In this document: one piece after another, positions 1-4,548 of the stretch | Layout: each line of letters starts with the position of its first letter | Position numbering within the stretch: position 1 is the stretch's first letter | Source of the DNA: Actinomycetota bacterium | Lineage (GTDB): Bacteria; Actinomycetota; Acidimicrobiia; Acidimicrobiales; Microtrichaceae | DNA length: 6,035 bases | Assembly: GCA_018268735.1 (NCBI GenBank) | Contig: JAFDWA010000115.1 | Coordinates: 1-6,035 of the forward strand | Reading direction: 5' to 3' | Made by a program: the position numbers and the translations under genes | Notes under the pieces: generated by a model | What the model was told of the DNA's origin: nothing | Databases searched by the model: none | What the model saw: only the letters and a program-made list of their open reading frames with translations

Positions 1-606
1 GCCATCGGCCAGGGCGACGTGCTCGTCACGCCGCTGCAGCTGGCCGACGGGTACGCGACGCTCGCCAACGGCGGGACCAGGTACCGGCCCCAGATCGTCT
101 CGAAGGTGACCCGCGTCAAGGATCCGACGTCACCTCCGGGCCAGGAGGGGAACTACGACGTCATCGACGCAGTGTCGCCGGAGGAGCTCGGTCGGATCGA
201 GATGACCCCACAGCAGTACGGACAGATCTCCAGCGGTCTCATCGGCGTCACGCAGAACGGCCGTGGCACCGCGTACGCGTCATGGCACGCGAGCCCGACG
301 GCCTGGCCGATGGCAGGCAAGACGGGAACCGCACAGGTCCGCGGCAAGGCCGACACCTCGCTGTTCGCCGGATGGGGGCCGGCAGCATCCGGCGCGGTGC
401 CCCAGTACGCGATCGCCGTGGTGATCCCGGAGGCCGGATTCGGCGGCGACGTCGCGGCCCCGCTCGCGTTCCGGATCCTGCAGCCCGCGAGCAACGGCCA
501 GCTCACGCCGGCGTGCACGGTCGCGGACAAGGCGCGCTGCGACCAGGCAGCGCAGGCCGCCGACCAGGCGAGCCTCGCGGACGTCGGCTCCGGGGGCCCC
601 GGATGA
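1..606 (+). CDS. mrdA: Penicillin-binding protein 2 (MrdA), C-terminal part; 5' end outside the window
   Basis: Class B penicillin-binding protein. By family it is a membrane-anchored DD-transpeptidase that cross-links peptidoglycan on the outer face of the membrane during cell elongation, paired with RodA. The gene is cut at the left edge and open in frame from base 1; 201 residues remain. The fragment begins with AIGQGDVLVTPLQLADGYA and ANGG, the block typical of the late transpeptidase domain. The third active-site motif is KTGT at bases 319-330 (fragment residues 107-110), followed by the usual aromatic/WGP stretch (LFAGWGP). The SxxK and SxN motifs must lie upstream of the window. After the domain there is a tail of about 30 residues, rich in Ala and Gln, with two cysteines nine bases-triplets apart (codons at 514 and 538). 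Its stop overlaps the rodA start (ATGA, 603-606), so the two are very likely co-translated. An FtsI-type PBP3 is the alternative; the adjacent rodA favours PBP2. Confidence 0.93.
   Translation, partial: AIGQGDVLVTPLQLADGYATLANGGTRYRPQIVSKVTRVKDPTSPPGQEGNYDVIDAVSPEELGRIEMTPQQYGQISSGLIGVTQNGRGTAYASWHASPTAWPMAGKTGTAQVRGKADTSLFAGWGPAASGAVPQYAIAVVIPEAGFGGDVAAPLAFRILQPASNGQLTPACTVADKARCDQAAQAADQASLADVGSGGPG
590..602 (+). promoter_or_regulatory. GC-only inverted repeat abutting the rodA start codon
   Basis: CCGGGG, a central G, then CCCCGG forms a 13-base perfect inverted repeat ending one base before the rodA ATG. As RNA it could fold as a 5-bp stem with a 3-base loop. It occupies the place where a Shine-Dalgarno would sit. 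A ribosome finishing PBP2 would melt it, which would make rodA translation depend on PBP2 translation. It also encodes the last PBP2 residues in a GC-rich gene, so chance occurrence is quite possible. Confidence 0.3.
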
Positions 607-1736
607 CGATGGGGATGACCTCCAGCCGCGGACGCGAGTCGGGAAGGTTCCGCGCACGCGACCTGTCGGCGCCGTGGCGCCACGTCGACGTGACCCTCCT
701 CGTCGTCGTCGGCGTCATCGTCGTCCTCGGCTCGGCGATGGTGTACTCGGCGACGAGGAAGATGGCCGACCCGTCGGGCTTCGTCGTTCGCCAGGGCTTG
801 TTCGTGGTGCTCGGCATCGGGCTGATGTGCCTCGTGTCGCTGATCGACTACCGCCGGATCGCCGACTGGTGGCAGATCCTCTACGCGCTGTCGATCGCGC
901 TGCTCCTCGGTGTCATGACCCCGCTCGGCGCCGTGGTGAACGGATCGAGGGGCTGGTACCGGTTCGGGCCGTTCTCGATGCAGCCGGCCGAGTTCGCGAA
1001 GCTCGCGGCGATCATCTCCGTCGCGACGTACCTGGGGTCGAGCGACCGGGTCGATCTGCGTCGCCTGGCCGTCGCGCTGGGACTGCTCGGGGTCCCGGCG
1101 GCGATGGTCCTGGTCCAGCCCGACCTGGGATCGGCGCTCGTCTTCATCGTGATCGCCCTCGGGATGCTGGTCGTTGCAGGGGTCCGGATGCGCCACCTCG
1201 TCGTGCTGGTGGCGCTCGGGGCGGTGGCGGTGTTCGCGATCCTCACCTCGGGGACCCTCGACCAGTACCAGAAGGACCGGCTCACGTCCTTCGTCACGCC
1301 GAACGGCCAGTCCTACAACGTCGACCAGGCCCAGAAGGCGATCGGCTCGGGGGGCCTCACCGGCTACGGCTACATGAACGGACCCCAGACCCGCGGCGGC
1401 TACGTCCCCGAGCAGGAGACGGACTTCATCTTCACCGTGGCGGGAGAGGAGCTCGGCTTCGTCGGCGCCGGGGGACTCGTGGTCCTCCTGGGGGTCCTGG
1501 TCTGGCGCATCTGGCGCAACGCCCAGCTCGCAGCCGATGCGTTGGGGACGTTGATCTGCGTCGGGATCATGTCGATGTTCCTGTTCCACATCTTCGAGAA
1601 CATCGGCATGACCCTCGGGATCATGCCCGTCACGGGCATCCCGCTGCCGTTCGTGTCCTACGGCGGCTCGTCGCTGATGACGTCGTTCACCGCCGTCGGG
1701 CTGGTCCAGTCGGTCCACATGCACCGCTACACCTGA
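603..1736 (+). CDS. rodA: RodA, peptidoglycan glycosyltransferase of the SEDS family
   Basis: A polytopic membrane protein of 377 residues, the normal RodA length. By family it polymerises lipid II into glycan strands in complex with PBP2 during elongation. About ten hydrophobic segments can be seen, the first near residues 30-48 ending in GSAMVYSAT. The SEDS signature is NGSRGWYRFGPFSMQPAEFAK at residues 113-133. A large external loop leads into PEQETDFIF, whose Asp274 aligns with the aspartate essential for RodA activity. The end carries NIGMTLGIMPVTGIPLPFVSYGGSS, the classic SEDS C-terminal block. I chose the ATG at 603 because it overlaps the PBP2 stop as ATGA; ATGs at 609 and 615 are possible. 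No Shine-Dalgarno is evident, and a GC-only inverted repeat abuts the start, which suggests translational coupling to PBP2. FtsW is the alternative, but RodA is favoured because the neighbour is a PBP2-like gene and no division genes are visible. Confidence 0.95.
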   Translation: MTMGMTSSRGRESGRFRARDLSAPWRHVDVTLLVVVGVIVVLGSAMVYSATRKMADPSGFVVRQGLFVVLGIGLMCLVSLIDYRRIADWWQILYALSIALLLGVMTPLGAVVNGSRGWYRFGPFSMQPAEFAKLAAIISVATYLGSSDRVDLRRLAVALGLLGVPAAMVLVQPDLGSALVFIVIALGMLVVAGVRMRHLVVLVALGAVAVFAILTSGTLDQYQKDRLTSFVTPNGQSYNVDQAQKAIGSGGLTGYGYMNGPQTRGGYVPEQETDFIFTVAGEELGFVGAGGLVVLLGVLVWRIWRNAQLAADALGTLICVGIMSMFLFHIFENIGMTLGIMPVTGIPLPFVSYGGSSLMTSFTAVGLVQSVHMHRYT

Positions 1737-1775
1737 GCCCGGGCGCCCGCAACATCGGTTCTGTCGGCCGTTGAC

Positions 1776-1796
1776 TGCGCCAGTACACTTGGCGCA
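1776..1796 (+). promoter_or_regulatory. Perfect 7-7-7 inverted repeat, possible operator over the -10 box
   Basis: The arms TGCGCCA (1776-1782) and TGGCGCA (1790-1796) are exact reverse complements, separated by seven bases that contain the TACACT box. A dimeric repressor bound here would cover the -10 and the start of the transcript. No T-run follows, so a terminator role is unlikely. The motif does not match operator families I know (SOS box, CIRCE, NrdR), and I cannot name a regulator. Confidence 0.4.
1784..1789 (+). promoter_or_regulatory. Candidate -10 box (TACACT) for a leaderless or near-leaderless transcript
   Basis: TACACT fits the actinobacterial TANNNT pattern and ends nine bases before the ATG at 1799. 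Transcription would then begin within a few bases of the start codon. This agrees with the absence of any purine-rich ribosome-binding site there. No good -35 lies at 16-18 bases; the TTGACT at 1771-1776 is only seven bases away and cannot pair with it as a normal promoter. Evidence is therefore the -10 alone plus its position. Confidence 0.42.
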
Positions 1797-1798
1797 CC

Positions 1799-3802
1799 AT
1801 GTCCGCCCACCAGGATGTCGCCCACGACTTGCGCGTCGGTTCGGACGGCTCCGTGTGGGATCGCCTGGAGCCGTTGCTGCACCGGGTGCAGAAGCCGGCC
1901 CGCTACATCGGCTGCGAGGACGGACCGGCCGAGCCCGACTGGTCCGGGACCGGTCCGACCGGCCAGACGGTGTCGTGGCTGCTCACCTATCCGGACACCT
2001 ACGAGATCGGCCTGCCCAACCAGGGCCTGCAGATCCTCTTCGAGATCCTGAACGAACGTCCCGACGCAGTCGCCGAGCGCTCCTACGCACCCTGGATCGA
2101 CCTCGAGGCGGAGATGCGCGGCGCCGGGGTGCCGTTGTTCAGCGTCGACACGCATCGTCCGGCGGGCGAGTTCGACGTGGTGGCGTTCAACCTGTCGGCG
2201 GAGCTCAACTACACGAACCTCCTGAACCTCATCGACCTCGCGGGGATGCCGGTCCGATCGGCGGATCGTCGCCCGCGGCATCCCCTGGTGGCGGTCGGAG
2301 GCCACTGCACCTTCAACCCCGAGCCCATCGCCGACTTCGTGGACCTCGTGGTCCTCGGCGACGGCGAGGAGGTCGTCTCGGAGATCACCGCCATCGTCTC
2401 GGAGTGGAAGGTCTCCGGTCGGCTGGACCGCGAAGCGGTGCTGCGGGAGCTCTGCGGCGTCGCCGGCGTGTACGTCCCAGCAGCCTACGAGGCGGTCTAC
2501 GACGGTCCGGATCTCGTCGCGGTCGAGCCACGCTGGCGGGAGGCTCCGGAGGTCGTGGAGAAGCGCACGATCGCCGACCTCGCCGACTGGCCCTATCCGC
2601 GTCGTCAGATCGTGCCGCTGACCGAGGTCGTGCACGACCGGCTGAACGTCGAGGTGTTCCGCGGCTGCACGCGGAGCTGCCGCTTCTGCCAGGCGGGGAT
2701 GGTGACGCGACCCGTCCGGGAGCGTCCGGCGGAACAGGTCCGCTCGATGGTCGCGGACGGCCTCCGCCGCACCGGCTACGACGAGGTCGCGCTCACGTCG
2801 CTGTCCACCGCGGACTTCTCCGGCATCGCGGAGGTCGTCGGTGGGATCGTCGACGACGACGCGTGCGGTCGAGTCTCGGTGTCGCTGCCGTCGCTGCGCG
2901 TGGACGCGTTCGGCGTCGACATCGCATCGCAGCTGCAACAGGGCCGGCGGACCGGGTTGACGTTCGCTCCGGAGGCGGGGAGCTGGCGGCTGCGGCAGGT
3001 CATCAACAAGTTGATCCGCGAGCAGGACCTGTACAGCGCGGTCGAGTCGGCGTACTCCCAGGGATGGCGTCGGATGAAGCTGTACTTCCTCACGGGGCTG
3101 CCGACGGAGACCGACGAGGACACCCTCGGCATCGCCGAATTGGCCGCGAACTGCGTCGAGGTCGGCAAGCAGTTCCACAAGAGCCCGTCGGTGACGGTCT
3201 CGGTCGGTGGGTTCGTCCCGAAGGCGCACACGCCGTTCCAGTGGTTCGGCCAGAACACCGTCGTGGAGCTGCAGCGGAAGATCCACCTCCTCCGTGACGA
3301 GGTGCGTCGCAACCGTGGCGTGCAGATGAAGTGGCACGACCCCCGCGCGACCCTGATCGAGGGCATCAACAGCCGTGGTGATCGGCGCCTCGGTGACGTG
3401 ATCGAGTCCGTGTGGCGTCGTGGAGGGACCTTCCAGGAGTGGTCGGAGTGCTTTCGGCTCGACCTCTGGGAGGAGGAGATGGCAGCCCATGGGCTGTCGA
3501 TCGAGTGGTACGCCTACCGCCACCGGGGCGAGGACGAGGTGCTCCCGTGGGATCACCTGTCGTGCGGTCTCCACAAGGACTTCCTCTGGCAGGACTGGCG
3601 TGACGCACTCGACGAGGTGGGCCTGCCGGACTGCCGATGGACGCCGTGCTACGACTGCGGTGCGTGCACCGGCTACGGGATCGAACACGTGGTCGCCTCC
3701 GCGACGCCCCCGGCCGGCGGCAGCCAGGGAACCGGCCAGGATCTCACCGTCGGAGGGTCCGTCCCCGTGGATCTGCTGCCGCGTGCGGCGGTGGTCGGCT
3801 GA
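1799..3802 (+). CDS. B12-binding-fold / radical SAM protein, TIGR03960 type, function unknown
   Basis: Soluble 667-residue protein. Domains in order: an N-terminal lead with KPARYIGCE (about residues 33-41); a cobalamin-binding-like Rossmann domain from about 58 to 210, including YPDTYEIGLPNQG and GGHCTFNPEP (from 167); a radical SAM core from about 284 to 520 with the cluster motif CTRSCRFC (Cys290, Cys294, Cys297), FAPEAGSWRLRQVINK and TGLPTETDEDT. A C-terminal region ends in PCYDCGACTGYG (Cys617, Cys620, Cys623), which could bind a second metal centre. By family it should use a 4Fe-4S cluster to cleave S-adenosylmethionine; the substrate is unknown. There is no UPF0004 or TRAM domain, so it is not a MiaB/RimO methylthiotransferase. 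The start is well constrained: an in-frame TGA lies at 1772, and ATG 1799 is the first standard start. A GTG at 1853 would still retain the conserved part. No Shine-Dalgarno precedes it. Its stop overlaps the next ATG by one base, matching the usual pairing with DUF2344. Confidence 0.93.
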   Translation: MSAHQDVAHDLRVGSDGSVWDRLEPLLHRVQKPARYIGCEDGPAEPDWSGTGPTGQTVSWLLTYPDTYEIGLPNQGLQILFEILNERPDAVAERSYAPWIDLEAEMRGAGVPLFSVDTHRPAGEFDVVAFNLSAELNYTNLLNLIDLAGMPVRSADRRPRHPLVAVGGHCTFNPEPIADFVDLVVLGDGEEVVSEITAIVSEWKVSGRLDREAVLRELCGVAGVYVPAAYEAVYDGPDLVAVEPRWREAPEVVEKRTIADLADWPYPRRQIVPLTEVVHDRLNVEVFRGCTRSCRFCQAGMVTRPVRERPAEQVRSMVADGLRRTGYDEVALTSLSTADFSGIAEVVGGIVDDDACGRVSVSLPSLRVDAFGVDIASQLQQGRRTGLTFAPEAGSWRLRQVINKLIREQDLYSAVESAYSQGWRRMKLYFLTGLPTETDEDTLGIAELAANCVEVGKQFHKSPSVTVSVGGFVPKAHTPFQWFGQNTVVELQRKIHLLRDEVRRNRGVQMKWHDPRATLIEGINSRGDRRLGDVIESVWRRGGTFQEWSECFRLDLWEEEMAAHGLSIEWYAYRHRGEDEVLPWDHLSCGLHKDFLWQDWRDALDEVGLPDCRWTPCYDCGACTGYGIEHVVASATPPAGGSQGTGQDLTVGGSVPVDLLPRAAVVG

Positions 3803-4536
3803 TGCGGGTGCGGATCAGGTACTCGAAGCTCGGCAAGGTCCGCTTCCTGTCGCATCGGGATCTGGCACGCGTGCTGGAGCGGGCAGTCAGGAAGGCGGGT
3901 CTTCCCGTCGCCTACAGCCAGGGGTTCTCACCCAGGGCGAAGCTGCACTTCGGTCTCGCGCTGTCGACCGGCTACGAGTCGCTCGCCGAGTACGTGGACG
4001 TCGACCTGGCCGACGTCGATGGCGGTTCCGACGGCGTCACCCACATGGCGGTGGGGCCGACAGGTGCCGACATCGCTGCGTTGCTGCAGCCGAGCCTTCC
4101 GACGGGAATCATGGCGACGGCGTCGACAGAGATCGCGCCCGGCGTCCCGGAGCTGCAGGATGCCGTGACCTCCAGCACATGGGAGGTCCTGCTGCCGGTC
4201 GACGCAGCGGCGGTGGCCGCGACTGCAGCAGCGCTGCTCGCGGAGGACGAGATCCCCGTCGATCTCCTCCGCAAGGGGAAGCAGGTTCGCGAGGACCTTC
4301 GTCCCCTGCTGCTGTCGTTGGAGGTGCGAGGGGCACCCGACGGCACCCTGCTCACCTTCGAGTTGGGCACCAAACCTCGCAGCGTCCGACCCGCCGAGCT
4401 GCTCGCCGCAATGCGGTTGACCGAGCAGCCGACCGGCGTCGTACGGACGCACCAATGGATCCAGAGCGACGGCGAACGTCACGAGCCCATCGAGCTCGTC
4501 GCGCCGTCCCCGCACGCATCGGTGCGTGCGTCATGA
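3802..4536 (+). CDS. DUF2344 / TIGR03936 radical SAM-associated protein, function unknown
   Basis: A 244-residue protein of the family found next to, or fused with, TIGR03960 radical SAM proteins. The family's conserved start is clear: RIRYSKLGKVRFLSHRDLARVLERA (residues 4-28), then LPVAYSQGFSPRAKLHFG (34-51) and an EY motif soon after (SLAEYVDVDL). The second half is Ala/Leu-rich and less conserved, with LRPLLLSLEVRG near its centre. There is no cysteine, signal peptide or membrane segment, so it brings no iron-sulfur ligands of its own and is probably cytoplasmic. It may present substrate to, or act after, the radical SAM enzyme; this is inference from adjacency. ATG 3802 overlaps the preceding stop as TGATG, which implies translational coupling and gives the right family length. 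An RNA-related role is suggested only by the neighbouring RNase E/G gene. Confidence 0.9.
   Translation: MRVRIRYSKLGKVRFLSHRDLARVLERAVRKAGLPVAYSQGFSPRAKLHFGLALSTGYESLAEYVDVDLADVDGGSDGVTHMAVGPTGADIAALLQPSLPTGIMATASTEIAPGVPELQDAVTSSTWEVLLPVDAAAVAATAAALLAEDEIPVDLLRKGKQVREDLRPLLLSLEVRGAPDGTLLTFELGTKPRSVRPAELLAAMRLTEQPTGVVRTHQWIQSDGERHEPIELVAPSPHASVRAS
4511..4530 (+). promoter_or_regulatory. 8-bp stem-loop just upstream of the RNase E/G ribosome-binding site
   Basis: CGCACGCA (4511-4518) pairs perfectly with TGCGTGCG (4523-4530) around the four-base loop TCGG. It covers the last codons of the DUF2344 gene and ends four bases before the purine-rich ribosome-binding site of the RNase gene. No T-run follows, so it is not a standard terminator. 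It could influence translation of the RNase gene or mark an RNA processing or stability point. The enterobacterial rne gene is known to be autoregulated through structures in its 5' leader, but similarity of mechanism here is speculation. Confidence 0.45.
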
Positions 4537-4541
4537 AGGGA
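4535..4541 (+). promoter_or_regulatory. Ribosome-binding site of the RNase E/G gene
   Basis: GAAGGGA lies seven bases upstream of ATG 4549 and is the clearest Shine-Dalgarno-like site in the window. It overlaps the DUF2344 stop codon. It decides the start in favour of 4549 over the out-of-frame ATG at 4533, which opens only a 51-codon reading frame unlike any known protein. Confidence 0.6.
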
Positions 4542-4548
4542 ACGTCCC

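Larger units (their letters stand above)
1737..1798 (+). other. 62-base spacer between rodA and the radical SAM gene
   Basis: This is the only non-coding stretch of note and the likely boundary between the cell-wall unit and the RNA-related unit. It starts with overlapping GC palindromes just after the rodA stop (GCCCGGGC at 1737-1744 and CGGGCGCCCG at 1740-1749). They have no loop and no following T-run, so they are not a convincing intrinsic terminator. The right half holds the promoter-like box and inverted repeat listed separately. No small gene or RNA is seen. Confidence 0.7.

Noticed and set aside
153..1724. Long minus-strand open frame of 523 codons across PBP2 and rodA
   Set aside because: It is rich in Arg, His, Asp and Pro with no recognisable domain, as expected from the reverse strand of GC-rich genes, and it lies opposite two clear conserved proteins.
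1737..1749. Overlapping GC palindromes after the rodA stop as an intrinsic terminator
   Set aside because: There is no loop and no T-run; GC palindromes of this length are common in such DNA.
1771..1789. TTGACT plus TACACT as a classical -35/-10 pair
   Set aside because: Only seven bases separate them, far below the 16-18 needed; only the -10 is kept as a candidate.
2144..2164. DTHRPAG in the radical SAM protein as a cobalamin DxHxxG motif
   Set aside because: The spacing is one residue too long, and it lies after PLFSV, not in the loop after the first strand where the cobalt ligand would be.
1727..3688. Long minus-strand open frame of 653 codons opposite the radical SAM gene
   Set aside because: Low-complexity composition without any family motif; the + strand here has an unmistakable radical SAM protein.
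3778..3789. Short GCCG...CGGC inverted repeat before the DUF2344 start
   Set aside because: Only a 4-bp stem with a 4-base loop in GC-rich coding DNA; too weak to list as a site.
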